Part shown: positions 9,849 through 18,493 of the stretch, one piece after another
Layout of the letters: each line of letters starts with the position of its first letter
Position numbering within the stretch: position 1 is the first letter of the stretch
NCBI GenBank assembly: GCA_965230335.1
Contig: CBDDKS010000006.1
Coordinates: 1,550,001 to 1,614,000 of the forward strand
DNA length: 64,000 bases
From: CBDDKS01 sp965230335
GTDB taxonomy: Bacteria; Pseudomonadota; Gammaproteobacteria; Enterobacterales; Kangiellaceae
Direction: 5' to 3'
Notes under the pieces: generated by a model
Told to the model about the DNA's origin: nothing
Database searches by the model: none
The model's input: the letters and a program-made list of their open reading frames with translations, nothing else
Position numbers and translations under genes: made by a program

Positions 9849-10528
9849 ATCACATGATGCAAACAATAAAAGCCATTGGCTTCGATTTGGATGATACCTT
9901 ATGGGAAAACGGTCCGGTTTTAAAACGATCGATAAAAGCACAAAATCGGGTGATACGAGAATATCGTGACGATTTGAGTGATCAAGTTATTTTTGAACAC
10001 TACGAGTATCATGCGAAAAATTTGTTGGTTCAGGATAATATTAAATATCAGAATATGGTTCAATTAAGAGTGGATGCATTGAAAGCTGTGGTTCGTACAT
10101 TACAGTTAGAAGCAACGGTTGCACTAGAGGCATTTGAAGCATTTCATAGCACACGTCAAATTTTGGATTTGGATCCTTATGCCAAACCACTACTCACTTT
10201 TTTAAAAGAAAAGCATCTTTTGGTGACAATTAGTAATGGTACGGCAGATTTAGAAAAAATAGGCATACAAGATTTTTTTGAATTTTCCTGGCGTGCTGGA
10301 GTACATGGTCTGGCAAAACCTCATGGAGACATGTTAACCAAAGCCATTGAGCAATTAGGCATTCAACCTAATCAGTTTTTATATGTTGGTGATAAAATGG
10401 ACGTTGATGGTGCAGCAGCTAAACATGCAGGTGCACAAAGCGTAATTGTTAATAAAGAAGATTATCAAAGTGAAGACAATGGTTATGCATCATTACAAGA
10501 ATGGTTAATTGCATTAAAAAATAATTGA
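9845..10528 (+). CDS. yigB: HAD-superfamily phosphatase (YigB-like)
   Basis: A 227-residue HAD hydrolase. Motif I is FDLDDTLW (nucleophile Asp near residue 14), motif II is TISNGT, and motif IV is VGDKMDVDGAAAKHAGA. A helical cap lies between I and II. In E. coli the gene after xerC, yigB, encodes an FMN phosphatase; position and motifs support the same identity, but HAD substrate range is broad. It overlaps the xerC stop as ATGA. E. coli uvrD, the next gene there, is not present here; oppositely oriented stator genes follow. Confidence 0.8.
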   Translation: MNHMMQTIKAIGFDLDDTLWENGPVLKRSIKAQNRVIREYRDDLSDQVIFEHYEYHAKNLLVQDNIKYQNMVQLRVDALKAVVRTLQLEATVALEAFEAFHSTRQILDLDPYAKPLLTFLKEKHLLVTISNGTADLEKIGIQDFFEFSWRAGVHGLAKPHGDMLTKAIEQLGIQPNQFLYVGDKMDVDGAAAKHAGAQSVIVNKEDYQSEDNGYASLQEWLIALKNN

Positions 10529-10536
10529 GTAGGGTT

Positions 10537-11310
10537 CTAATTTAAGTAATGGTGTTGATTTAAGAAGTCATGCATATGGCTGGAGAGTTGTGTCAGTTTA
10601 GGCATTTTCAACAATAAAGACACACGACGATTTTTCTGACGCCCTTCTTTGGTTTGATTACTGTCAATGGGTTGTGTATCTGAATAACTGGTTGCACGAA
10701 ATCGATGTTCTAACATACCCAGTTCGATCAGGTGTTTAACAACACTGGATGCTCTTGCTGCACCTAATTCCCAATTAGACGGATACTTTACGGTTTTAAT
10801 CGGTTTGTTATCGGTATGACCTTCAACCATGATCATACCAGAAGCCTTTTGTAACATAGGCAATAATTGTTTAAGAATCGTTTTCCCTTCAGTTTTGAGC
10901 TCAGCTAAACCAGAATCAAATAACATGCGATCCTGAATTTGTAATTCAATAAATTCATCCTGTAACGCTAAACTAATATCATTATCGATTTTTAGATCAA
11001 CCAGTGTATCGTGAACCTGTTGTCGCCAATAGTCGAGAATCAGTTTTTGTTTGTCATAACCCAATTGATTAGTGAAAGGTTCTAATTGTTCTTCTAATAA
11101 AAAGACTTTTTGTTTTTCTGTACTCAAGTCATTGGCTGTTTTAGTTAAGTTTCTATTAGAAAGAATCAGCAAAATAATAAACATCATACTTAATAAAATA
11201 AAGACATCCAAATAAGGCAATAACCAGGCTTCACTTTGGTTGTCGTTCTCCTGTTGAGCCAGTAATTCATCAATAGGATGTTTTTCATGTGTATTTTGCA
11301 TAGATGTCAT
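10537..11310 (-). CDS. motB: Flagellar stator protein MotB/PomB family
   Basis: The peptidoglycan-anchored half of the flagellar stator. It has a short cytoplasmic N terminus, one transmembrane segment (about 31-48, LLPYLDVFILLSMMFIILL) with the ion-conducting aspartate D35, a linker helix, and a C-terminal OmpA-like domain (about 125-240; MVEGHTDNKPI, ASSVVKHLIE, RRVSLLL). Length is 257 residues. It lies 32 bases after motA on the same strand. Residue types do not decide whether protons or sodium drive it. Confidence 0.88.
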   Translation of the reverse strand: MTSMQNTHEKHPIDELLAQQENDNQSEAWLLPYLDVFILLSMMFIILLILSNRNLTKTANDLSTEKQKVFLLEEQLEPFTNQLGYDKQKLILDYWRQQVHDTLVDLKIDNDISLALQDEFIELQIQDRMLFDSGLAELKTEGKTILKQLLPMLQKASGMIMVEGHTDNKPIKTVKYPSNWELGAARASSVVKHLIELGMLEHRFRATSYSDTQPIDSNQTKEGRQKNRRVSLLLKMPKLTQLSSHMHDFLNQHHYLN

Positions 11311-11342
11311 ACTATTTTGAATATCAGTGATTAATAGAAAAT

Positions 11343-12185
11343 TTAATTATAGAGGGCAGATTGTTTATTTTTATTGGAAGCTAGAGACAACTTTTTATCT
11401 AAAGTCAGTTCATCAGGTGCATGTAATTCATTTTCATGTTGGGCAATAAATGAGTTTAGCGTTGCACGAATAAAAGATGGTGAACGGCGCTGGCTGATTA
11501 AACTCACGCCTTCCATTACCATAGACATTAACATAACGCGATGTTCAGTACGTCTTTCCAATTTAATGGCAATAGGTTTACAGACCAGATTGGCAAAAAC
11601 AATACCGTAAAAAGTAGTCACTAGGGCAATGGCTAAATAAAAGCCAATTTCAGAAAAGTTATTAGTATCTAAAATACCCAACATGTTAATGAGCCCAATT
11701 AAAGTACCCAACATACCAAAAGCTGGGGCAAAACCACTCATAGAGCGGAAAATATTTGCCTCTGCCTGTTCCTGTGCTCTTAGTCGTGCAATACGCCATC
11801 TCAATAAATCCAAAACATCATGTAATGGTGTTTTATCAATTACCAATTGAACCCCTGTTTTTAAAAAAGCGTTATCAATGGTTTTAATATGCTTTTCGAC
11901 ACCACGAATATCATCCCGGAACCATTTGCGGGCAATTTCTTCGATTTCATCGACTTGCTTTTGAGGATTTATTTTTTCATCATGTAAAACAATACGAATC
12001 AGCTTGGTAATCCTAAGAAACTCACGCATAGGATAACTGGATAAAGTCGCTGCTAAAGTGCCCATAACAACAATAAATAACCCTGGAATATTTAAAAAAG
12101 CCAGTGCATTAGTTGAAGAAAATACAATGGCAATAACAACGGTCAACAATCCAATAACAACGCCTACTAAAGTAGAATAATTCAT
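11343..12185 (-). CDS. motA: Flagellar stator protein MotA/PomA family
   Basis: The channel-forming half of the stator. At 280 residues it has four membrane segments: about 4-22, 28-48, a pair within about 150-205, with the cytoplasmic loop between. The signature GFAPAFGMLGTLIGLINML is clear. An AGGAGT ribosome binding site precedes ATG 12185. No other flagellar genes occur in the window, so this is an isolated stator pair. Confidence 0.9.
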   Translation of the reverse strand: MNYSTLVGVVIGLLTVVIAIVFSSTNALAFLNIPGLFIVVMGTLAATLSSYPMREFLRITKLIRIVLHDEKINPQKQVDEIEEIARKWFRDDIRGVEKHIKTIDNAFLKTGVQLVIDKTPLHDVLDLLRWRIARLRAQEQAEANIFRSMSGFAPAFGMLGTLIGLINMLGILDTNNFSEIGFYLAIALVTTFYGIVFANLVCKPIAIKLERRTEHRVMLMSMVMEGVSLISQRRSPSFIRATLNSFIAQHENELHAPDELTLDKKLSLASNKNKQSALYN

Positions 12186-12504
12186 AATGTAATATGACTC
12201 CTGTTAAAAGGCAGATACTTAATGTGAGTATGTTTTTTTTACTGTGTTTAAAAAGAAAGCAATTGTTATGCCTGAAAATTAATATTTTATAACTCAAAAT
12301 AAGATGTCTGGTTATTTTGTTAAAATAATCCTTTTTTAAGATCATTCAGACTTTCTTCTCTGAAAGTCAGTCGCACACAGTGAAGTGGTGCGAAAATATC
12401 TTTTAATTTGTATAGGATATTTTAAAATCTCAATTTATTGAAAAAGTAAAACAAAAAACGTTAAAATCCACTAACTCTATTTATTTTAAACGAAAGCAAT
12501 CATA
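12186..12504. other. Intergenic region between motA and the DUF2269 operon
   Basis: 319 bases without a convincing gene. It contains one copy of a short palindromic repeat (12325-12370) and, right after it, a second dyad TCGCAC (12371-12376) / GTGCGA (12388-12393). Promoters for the divergent motA and DUF2269 genes must lie here, but I see no unambiguous -35/-10 pair. Confidence 0.6.
12325..12370. repeat. Short palindromic intergenic repeat, copy 1
   Basis: The element contains a perfect 7-bp hairpin GACTTTC (12349-12355) / GAAAGTC (12362-12368) with a six-base loop. About 45 bases, including the AATCC…TTAAGA…ATTCAGA left flank, match 15331-15377 at roughly four in five positions. The two copies bracket the DUF2269-DUF4166 operon. 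It looks like a REP-type palindrome. Confidence 0.6.
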
Positions 12505-12972
12505 GTGGATTTCTATCTCATAATAAAAACCATTCACATTTTAAGTGCTGCCATTCTATTTGGAACAGGTATTGGTATTGCCTTCTTTATGTTTCGTTCT
12601 CAATTTACGAAAGATATTCAGGAAAAGTATTATGCAGCTAAGAATACGGTGCTTGCTGATTACTGGTTTACCTTGCCAGCGGTGATTGCGCAACCTATAT
12701 CAGGTATTGCATTGATTCATATAGCAGGTTTTGATGAAACACATTTTTGGCTAATGGCAACCTATGTGATTTATATTATGATAGGTCTATGTTGGTTGCC
12801 TGTCGTTTGGTTACAAATACAAATGAAGAAAATGCTTGCCCAAGCAATAGAAAATAAAGAGGCACTTAATAAGCGATATAATACTTATTTCAAAATTTGG
12901 TTTATATTAGGGTGGCCAGCATTTATAGGATTAATGATTATTTTTTATTTGATGGTAGTAAAGCCTGTATGA
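12505..12972 (+). CDS. DUF2269 family integral membrane protein
   Basis: A 155-residue protein with four membrane segments (about 5-28, 50-72, 80-102, 128-152), starting at a GTG. The first segment carries a histidine (IIKTIHILSAAILFGTGIG), as is usual in DUF2269 and related CopD-like/SirB-like small membrane proteins, where conserved histidines suggest possible haem or metal binding. It is first in a four-gene operon; its stop overlaps the next start as ATGA. No biochemical role is known to me. Confidence 0.75.
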   Translation: MDFYLIIKTIHILSAAILFGTGIGIAFFMFRSQFTKDIQEKYYAAKNTVLADYWFTLPAVIAQPISGIALIHIAGFDETHFWLMATYVIYIMIGLCWLPVVWLQIQMKKMLAQAIENKEALNKRYNTYFKIWFILGWPAFIGLMIIFYLMVVKPV

Positions 12973-13568
12973 CAGAGCCTATTTTTAAATCTATATTTGG
13001 TAAAAGCTGGGATGATTTGCCGATAATTTTTAAAAAGCATTATGCACTTCATCCTTATACAGAACAGCAAATCATCACAGAAGGTGAACTTAATGTCATG
13101 AGTAAAGCGCCACTGACATGGTTTGCAGTTATCATGAGACTGATGGGGCAAATTCCGGTTACTAATGAAGACAAGGTTCCGGTAACCGTTTATTTTAAAA
13201 GTGATAAAACAACAAAAGCTTTTCATTTTATTCGTGAGTTTCGTTTTAATAAAATACAACCTTATATTTTTCGATCATCCATGTTACAGATTCAAGGATC
13301 AGACGTTATTGAAATAATGCGTTTTGGATTAGGGTGGAAAATGCAATATACCTGGGATGGTGAAAAGGTAGTTTTAACACACAGAGGTTATGTTTTTAAG
13401 TTGTTTAACAGATTTATTCCAGTACCACTCACTTTATTCTTAGGTTCGGGTTATGCAGAAGAACATCCGATCGATGATAATACATTTGATATGATCACTT
13501 ATATTACACATCCCTGGTGGGGAAAAATCTATCAATATAAAGGAAGGTTCAAAATTAACGATGTCTAA
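12969..13568 (+). CDS. DUF4166 domain protein (first copy)
   Basis: A 199-residue soluble protein, IFGKSWDDLPIIFKKHY at the start, then a β-rich body (VPVTVYFKSDKTTKAFHFIREFRF; GLGWKMQYTWDGEKVVLTHRGY). This fits DUF4166, a family often fused to or encoded beside saccharopine-dehydrogenase-like reductases, as here. An in-frame open stretch reaches back to 12897 inside the membrane gene, but ATG 12969 gives the coupled ATGA overlap and matches the paralogue. It overlaps the next gene by eight bases. Confidence 0.8.
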   Translation: MTEPIFKSIFGKSWDDLPIIFKKHYALHPYTEQQIITEGELNVMSKAPLTWFAVIMRLMGQIPVTNEDKVPVTVYFKSDKTTKAFHFIREFRFNKIQPYIFRSSMLQIQGSDVIEIMRFGLGWKMQYTWDGEKVVLTHRGYVFKLFNRFIPVPLTLFLGSGYAEEHPIDDNTFDMITYITHPWWGKIYQYKGRFKINDV

Positions 13569-14202
13569 GAATAGTGGTTACTTAAAATCAGAAGGTGAAT
13601 TATTTAAAAAAATTCTAGGAGAACAATGGAAAAATTTACATCCAGATATACAAGAACGTTTTGAAAAAAAACCTTTGCCAGATAAGCCACTTCAGTATCA
13701 AGGTGTTTTAGAGGAATTATCCTGTTCTTTTTGGGGAAAGATATTAGCTTATATAACAAAGCCGTTAATAAAGGGTGCTTTAATCCCTTATACAGCAGCT
13801 CACTTCCCAGTGGATATAGAAGTGTATTCGAAAACAGATTGTCCATATATTTTTAAACAACGAATTTATCGATTACCCAATAGAAAGCCAGTTCAGTTTA
13901 CTTCTTATATGAAAGAAAGTGAAAAAGGAGAAGTATTGGAATATGTAGGTGCTGGTTTAGGTATGAAATTGTTAGTTTTTGAAAAAGAAGGGAATTTACA
14001 TTTTAAAAGTGATGGTTATTTTTGGGATATTAAATTATGTCGGATTCCACTTCCAGGTTTGTTAACACCTGGCAAAACTTATTTAATGCATGTTAATGAA
14101 AAGAGTAATCAATTTCGAATTCGAATTGATATAAAGCATCGATTATTTGGAAAGATGTTTATTCAAGCAGGTGTTTTTAAAGAGAATAATAAAAATGATT
14201 AA
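13561..14202 (+). CDS. DUF4166 domain protein (second copy)
   Basis: A 213-residue paralogue of the preceding gene: ELFKKILGEQWKNLHPDIQERF aligns with FGKSWDDLPIIFKKHY, and VLEYVGAGLGMKLLVFEKEGNLHFKSDGYFW aligns with the GLGWKMQYTWDGEKVVLTHRGY stretch. Divergence is high, so this is an old duplication. It overlaps the upstream copy by eight bases and the downstream reductase by eight bases. The charged C terminus (KENNKND) is not shared. Function unknown. Confidence 0.78.
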   Translation: MSKNSGYLKSEGELFKKILGEQWKNLHPDIQERFEKKPLPDKPLQYQGVLEELSCSFWGKILAYITKPLIKGALIPYTAAHFPVDIEVYSKTDCPYIFKQRIYRLPNRKPVQFTSYMKESEKGEVLEYVGAGLGMKLLVFEKEGNLHFKSDGYFWDIKLCRIPLPGLLTPGKTYLMHVNEKSNQFRIRIDIKHRLFGKMFIQAGVFKENNKND

Positions 14203-15298
14203 ACGAGTGCTTGTGATGGGTGGTTATGGGAATTTTGGTCGTTATATTGTTGAAGAGCTTGCAAAAGAACCGAATATTCAAATCATTATTGCAGGAAGAT
14301 CTTTGGAAAAAGCACAAGACTTGGCTTCAAAAGTAAACGGCATACATCAACCCGAAGCAATAGAATGTGATATTCATAAAAACTTTTCAGAAAAATTACA
14401 GAACTTTAAACCTGATATTGTCATACACGCATCAGGCCCATTTCAAGAACAAGATTATCAAGCCGCAAAAACATGTATTGATTTTGGTATCGATTATATT
14501 GACTTGGCTGATGACAGAGATTTTGTTTCTGGTATTCATACATTAGATAGTATGGCTAAACAATCTAATGTCACTATAATCAGTGGGGCAAGTTCAGTAC
14601 CAACATTTACCTCTGCTTTAATTGATGATTATCAAAAACATTTCTCTGAACTGCATACGTTAGATTATGCCATTACAACTGCACAAAAAACGACGCGAGG
14701 CTTAGCAACCATAGCCAGTATTTTAAGTTATACAGGTAAACCGTTTAAAACATTAATTAATGGAAAACAACAAAAAGTTTTTGGCTTGCAAGGTTTACAG
14801 ATAAGACGTTATTCAAAATTGGGCTATCGGTGCTTGGGTTTGTGTAATGTGCCTGATTTAATTTTGTTTCCTAAACGTTATCCAACGTTAAAAACTATTC
14901 GTTTTTATGCAGGCTTGGAACTGACATGGATTCATTTGTCATTATGGTTAGTTTCCTGGTTTGTTCGAATAGGACTTATCAAACATTTAGAAAAAAAAGC
15001 GGTTTTTCTATTAAAAACATCATTTTTATTTGATCGATTTGGTAGTGATAATAGTGGTTTCCATATGACATTATCAGGCAAAGATCATCAAAAAAATAAT
15101 AAAACCATTACTTTTGAACTAACCGCAAGCAATGGTGATGGACCTTATATTCCTTGTATACCAGCCATATTATTATGTAAAAAATTAGTGAATAATCTTA
15201 TAAAAGATAGAGGTGCTTTTCCCTGTGTGGGCATGATTGCAAAAGAAGAATATTTAAAGGCATTAAGTTCGTTAGATATTAGTTGGTGTGAGGTGTGA
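14195..15298 (+). CDS. Saccharopine dehydrogenase-like NAD(P)-binding protein
   Basis: A 367-residue protein with an N-terminal Rossmann fold (VLVMGGYGNFGRYIVEEL, a GxGxxG-type motif) and the saccharopine-dehydrogenase-like pattern VIHASGPFQEQDYQAAKTCIDFGIDYIDLADDRDF. A hydrophobic stretch near 250-270 (WIHLSLWLVSWFVRIGL) suggests membrane association, as in relatives acting on lipids. I chose ATG 14195; the longer open frame to 14147 lies inside the DUF4166 gene. A true lysine-pathway role is unlikely given the neighbours; substrate unknown. Confidence 0.75.
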   Translation: MIKRVLVMGGYGNFGRYIVEELAKEPNIQIIIAGRSLEKAQDLASKVNGIHQPEAIECDIHKNFSEKLQNFKPDIVIHASGPFQEQDYQAAKTCIDFGIDYIDLADDRDFVSGIHTLDSMAKQSNVTIISGASSVPTFTSALIDDYQKHFSELHTLDYAITTAQKTTRGLATIASILSYTGKPFKTLINGKQQKVFGLQGLQIRRYSKLGYRCLGLCNVPDLILFPKRYPTLKTIRFYAGLELTWIHLSLWLVSWFVRIGLIKHLEKKAVFLLKTSFLFDRFGSDNSGFHMTLSGKDHQKNNKTITFELTASNGDGPYIPCIPAILLCKKLVNNLIKDRGAFPCVGMIAKEEYLKALSSLDISWCEV

Positions 15299-15821
15299 TA
15301 TTATGAATATGGTTCTACTTTTTTATAGAAATAATCCATATTTTAAGAATATTCAGACTTTCATCCTTGAAAGTCAGCCCATTTTTTCCAAACGCTGAAA
15401 AAGTGGAGAAAAAAGCTTCATCGCTGCGCGGGCATTTGTTCAGAGTAGTCATTGAATGGAGAGAATTTCTTTTGTTTAACGTTAATCGTGATGTCAAAGA
15501 ATGATTCTATTGATGAGTAATAATACAGAACAAGTACCTGTCGTAGGCATATTCAGCATTTACTTGGCAGTCTAAATTTGAAATATAAACAAACAGGTGG
15601 TTCATTAACTTATGACTATCTAATAATTACTTGGATATAGATCTTCATAGTAAAAAGTCACTTAAGGTATCAGTACGACTATTTTCATTGATCAGCAAGA
15701 CAAGCTTTTAGATAAATATAAAAATTAATCTACATATCTCATGTTTGTTTTTGAGAATAATTAAAGAAATTGATAGACTGCTCAGTCTGTAATATTGACA
15801 TATTCTATAAAAGATAAAGAT
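15299..15821. other. Intergenic region after the DUF4166 operon
   Basis: About 520 bases. It holds the second copy of the palindromic repeat (15331-15377). The rest has several stops in all frames and no ribosome binding site plus frame that looks real. It may contain a decayed gene. Composition is similar to the surroundings. Confidence 0.5.
15331..15377. repeat. Short palindromic intergenic repeat, copy 2
   Basis: Hairpin GACTTTC (15356-15362) / GAAAGTC (15369-15375), six-base loop, flanked on the left by AATCC…TTAAGA…ATTCAGA as in the copy at 12325-12370. Located just after the reductase stop, it could also act as a weak terminator, though no T-run follows. Confidence 0.6.
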
Positions 15822-16178
15822 ATGGATGAAAACCTATCAGAGACTGTTGGTGGTCCAGAAGATATTGTGGTGCACCTAGTAGCCACAACTTCTATGGATG
15901 TAGTATTTTTTGTAGTAGCTATAGTAGCGTTGATAATATTGCTATGGGCTTCTTATCGTTTAACTAAAAAGAATCATCTACCATGGAATAAAGTTATATT
16001 TATGACTTTGATTGGAACGATTGTAATAGAAACATTGAATATTATTTTTGAATACTATTTAGATTGGAAAATATTTGATTATATTGATGGGGTGCTCAAT
16101 ATATTAGGAGCATCATTGTTTTTACTTGCTGTAATCGCATTTTTTAAAATAGTTAATTATATAAATGTTAATGAATAA
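15822..16178 (+). CDS. Small membrane protein of unknown function
   Basis: A 118-residue protein I do not recognise. After an acidic N terminus (MDENLSETVGGPED) it has three hydrophobic segments (about 25-45, 60-80, 88-109). An in-frame TTG at 15795 would add nine residues; ATG 15822 is preferred. It stands alone between long gaps in an accessory-looking stretch. No functional clue from motifs. Confidence 0.55.
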   Translation: MDENLSETVGGPEDIVVHLVATTSMDVVFFVVAIVALIILLWASYRLTKKNHLPWNKVIFMTLIGTIVIETLNIIFEYYLDWKIFDYIDGVLNILGASLFLLAVIAFFKIVNYINVNE

Positions 16179-16230
16179 CAAATCGACAAGAATATTTTAC
16201 CAACCATATTATTGGCTGATTACAGATAAG

Positions 16231-16268
16231 AATAAAGTATTGCTCACATAGTAATGTGACGTTTTATT
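16231..16268 (+). terminator. Hairpin downstream of the 118-residue membrane gene
   Basis: TCACAT (16244-16249), four-base loop, ATGTGA (16254-16259), extended outside an internal loop by AATAAA (from 16231) pairing with TTTATT (to 16268). It sits 50-90 bases after the gene stop, so terminator function is plausible but there is no clean U-tract. Confidence 0.35.
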
Positions 16269-16305
16269 CTATTGAGAAGTTAAGCACACATATCAAGTGA
16301 GTAAA

Positions 16306-16593
16306 ATGAATAGATTTAAAACTGATGAATTAAGATGTAGAGTGGATGAGGTTCTGTTTTATAAATGGGATCCTATGGGTATTAATCATTATGTTACAGC
16401 AAGTGCAGAGTATCGATCTTATATTTCACGTATTCTTCAAGAACTAAAAATTGGTGATTTAAACCGTATTATAGCCCAGCTTAAAGATATTCAAATAAAC
16501 AGTATGAGGTTGAACAATGAGGAGGGTAATATTAAAGAGATAGTAGAACTTTTATTAAGTCATAAAGAGGCAATTGAAAATAGGCAAGCTTAA
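16306..16593 (+). CDS. Small hypothetical protein
   Basis: A 95-residue soluble protein (MNRFKTDELRCRVDEVL…). It resembles a widespread family of small hypotheticals with a VDEVLFYxWDPxGI…AEYRSYxxxxLQ pattern, some found near toxin-immunity loci; I cannot assign a role. GTG 16297 would add three residues and is an alternative start. Strong helical content in the second half (ELKIGDLNRIIAQLKDI). Confidence 0.6.
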   Translation: MNRFKTDELRCRVDEVLFYKWDPMGINHYVTASAEYRSYISRILQELKIGDLNRIIAQLKDIQINSMRLNNEEGNIKEIVELLLSHKEAIENRQA

Positions 16594-16634
16594 CAAATGA
16601 CTATGGTATTAAATCAAAACATATAAAATATTGG

Positions 16635-16964
16635 CTATTTGTTGCTTTTTGATTCCCAACCAACAGGTTTACCAGTAATGGAATTAATCTTATAGAGTAT
16701 GACATTTTTTGGAATTTCTTTAGTTGGTATTTTAGGATATACCAACCAGATATTCCCTGATTTTTTTAATAAAACATCCCAATTTTCACCCAGTGGATAT
16801 AACGTCGATTCAAACTCAGCTAGGAAAAATACAATACATTTAACCTGTTTTTCATTTTTTATTGGTTTCCCCCAACAAGCAGGAGTTTCCATGCCTATAA
16901 CTTTTTCAGATTGAGCACCCATACTTAATAGCATAATTACGATTAATGATACTATTTTATTCAT
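16635..16964 (-). CDS. Small secreted protein of unknown function
   Basis: A 109-residue protein with a clear signal peptide (MNKIVSLIVIMLLSMGAQS, cleavage probably near residues 17-19). The mature part has two cysteines (ACWGKP, VKCIVFF) that could form a periplasmic disulfide. An in-frame ATG at 17015 would add 17 residues ahead of the signal sequence and is less likely. No family recognised. Confidence 0.6.
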   Translation of the reverse strand: MNKIVSLIVIMLLSMGAQSEKVIGMETPACWGKPIKNEKQVKCIVFFLAEFESTLYPLGENWDVLLKKSGNIWLVYPKIPTKEIPKNVILYKINSITGKPVGWESKSNK

Positions 16965-17335
16965 TTTGTATATTTTATAGATGGTAGAATCCAATAATTC
17001 TATATAATTTATCATGTCAATTTTATATAAACTAGTATTTTTTATAAGATTAATATGATAGATTGTGTCGTTTTAGAGTATTTAATCAGTTTTTAGTTAT
17101 AAAAGATAAACAGTCCCTAATGTTTGCTGAAAGTATCAGAAAGATGGTAAGGAAATCTTATTTAATCAGAAATTATCTTTCTTTGGGTTTAATTCGTTAA
17201 TAATTGATCAAGAAATACTCAAATTTGGTTATTATTTATCAAATTCGTACTGGGTAATTGACATTAGGGTCAATCTTATGTCATTTTAGACCTACCTTTT
17301 TGACATAAGAGTTTTGTTAATTCAAATTAAGCTTT
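16965..17335. other. Intergenic region upstream of the Fic gene
   Basis: 371 bases without a gene. It contains a 20-base stretch (17101-17120) matching 35291-35310 at 19 of 20 positions, and a dyad next to the Fic start described separately. Confidence 0.5.
17275..17309 (+). promoter_or_regulatory. Inverted repeat upstream of the Fic gene, candidate operator
   Basis: A perfect 9-bp inverted repeat, CTTATGTCA (17275-17283) and TGACATAAG (17301-17309), with 17 bases between, ending 26 bases before the Fic ATG. Half-site spacing of about 26 bases centre to centre suits a dimeric regulator; the Fic protein's own C-terminal winged-helix-like region is one candidate (inference). Confidence 0.45.
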
Positions 17336-18493
17336 ATGCCTGAAAATCAAGAATACTTTTTAGAAGATTTTATTTCTGGTTCTCTAGAACAGCAATATGA
17401 ATATAAAAGCTTCTTCCCTAAGTCCATAAATAAAGAGTGGAGATTCTCTAACCCAGAAATATTAACAATGCTGGAAGAAGCTAACAGATTGCTTGGGGAA
17501 CTAAATGCATTTTCTCAACTTATTCCAGATGTAGATTTTTTTATACAAATGCATATTACAAAGGAAGCGACAACTTCTAGCAGAATAGAAGGAACACAAA
17601 CAAATATGGAGGATGCTTTAATTGATGAGAGAGACATTAATCCGGAAAGTCGAGATGATTGGAATGAAGTACAGAATTATATTCAGGCAATAAATTTTTC
17701 TATTGAAAAATTAAATTCAATTCCTATTTCAAATCGTTTACTTAAAGAAACTCATGGGGTATTACTTCAAGGTGTAAGAGGCAAGCACAAACAACCAGGT
17801 GAATTTAGAACTAGTCAAAACTGGATAGGCATTAGTCTTAAAAAAGCTATTTTTATTCCTCCTCACTATGAACATTTGCCAGATTTGATGAATGACTTAG
17901 AAAAGTTTATGCATAATCAAGAAATAAATGTTCCACATTTAATTCGTATTGCAATTTTACACTATCAATTCGAAACCATTCATCCATTCCTTGATGGGAA
18001 TGGAAGGCTTGGTCGTCTTTTCATTGTTTTATATTTAGTAAATTTTAAATTATTAGTTAAACCTGCTTTATATTTATCGGATTTTTTCGAGCGTAATAAA
18101 GGAGAGTACTACGATCGTCTTATGGCAGTTCGTACACATAATGATATGATTGGCTGGTTAAGGTTTTTCTTATATGGTTTACAAGAAACAGCTAATAAAT
18201 CAATTACAGTTTTCAAAGAAATAATGAACCTTAAGGAAAAAATAGAAAGGGAAAGTCTACCTAAACTTCATGTAAGAAAACAAGAAAACGCTCATACTTT
18301 AATGAATCATTTATATAAACAACCAATAGTTAGCATAAAAATGATTACTTCATTATTAGGCACCCAAACTAACACGGCCAGGAATTTAATAAATGATTTT
18401 ACTAAACTTGGAATACTTAAAGAGTTAACGGATCAGAAGAGAAATCGACTTTTTATTTTTTATGCATATGTACAAATTTTTATTGAGAACTAA
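17336..18493 (+). CDS. Fic family protein with intramolecular inhibitory motif
   Basis: Fic enzymes usually transfer AMP to a hydroxyl side chain of a target protein. The 385-residue protein has an N-terminal Fic_N-like region containing SSRIEGTQTN (about 80-90), the (S/T)xxxE(G/N) inhibitory helix whose glutamate blocks ATP binding in class II Fic proteins. The catalytic motif HPFLDGNGRLGR lies near 216-227 with the His, Asp, Asn and both Arg positions intact. A C-terminal winged-helix-like segment (about 310-370; IVSIKMITSLLGTQTNTARNLINDFTKLGIL) is typical of this architecture. Solitary Fic proteins of this type self-regulate; the target is unknown. Confidence 0.9.
   Translation: MPENQEYFLEDFISGSLEQQYEYKSFFPKSINKEWRFSNPEILTMLEEANRLLGELNAFSQLIPDVDFFIQMHITKEATTSSRIEGTQTNMEDALIDERDINPESRDDWNEVQNYIQAINFSIEKLNSIPISNRLLKETHGVLLQGVRGKHKQPGEFRTSQNWIGISLKKAIFIPPHYEHLPDLMNDLEKFMHNQEINVPHLIRIAILHYQFETIHPFLDGNGRLGRLFIVLYLVNFKLLVKPALYLSDFFERNKGEYYDRLMAVRTHNDMIGWLRFFLYGLQETANKSITVFKEIMNLKEKIERESLPKLHVRKQENAHTLMNHLYKQPIVSIKMITSLLGTQTNTARNLINDFTKLGILKELTDQKRNRLFIFYAYVQIFIEN

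Noticed and set aside
17101..17120. 20-base match to 35291-35310 (19 of 20 identical)
   Set aside because: Too short and A-rich to call a repeat family from two copies; the second copy abuts the tyrA terminator.
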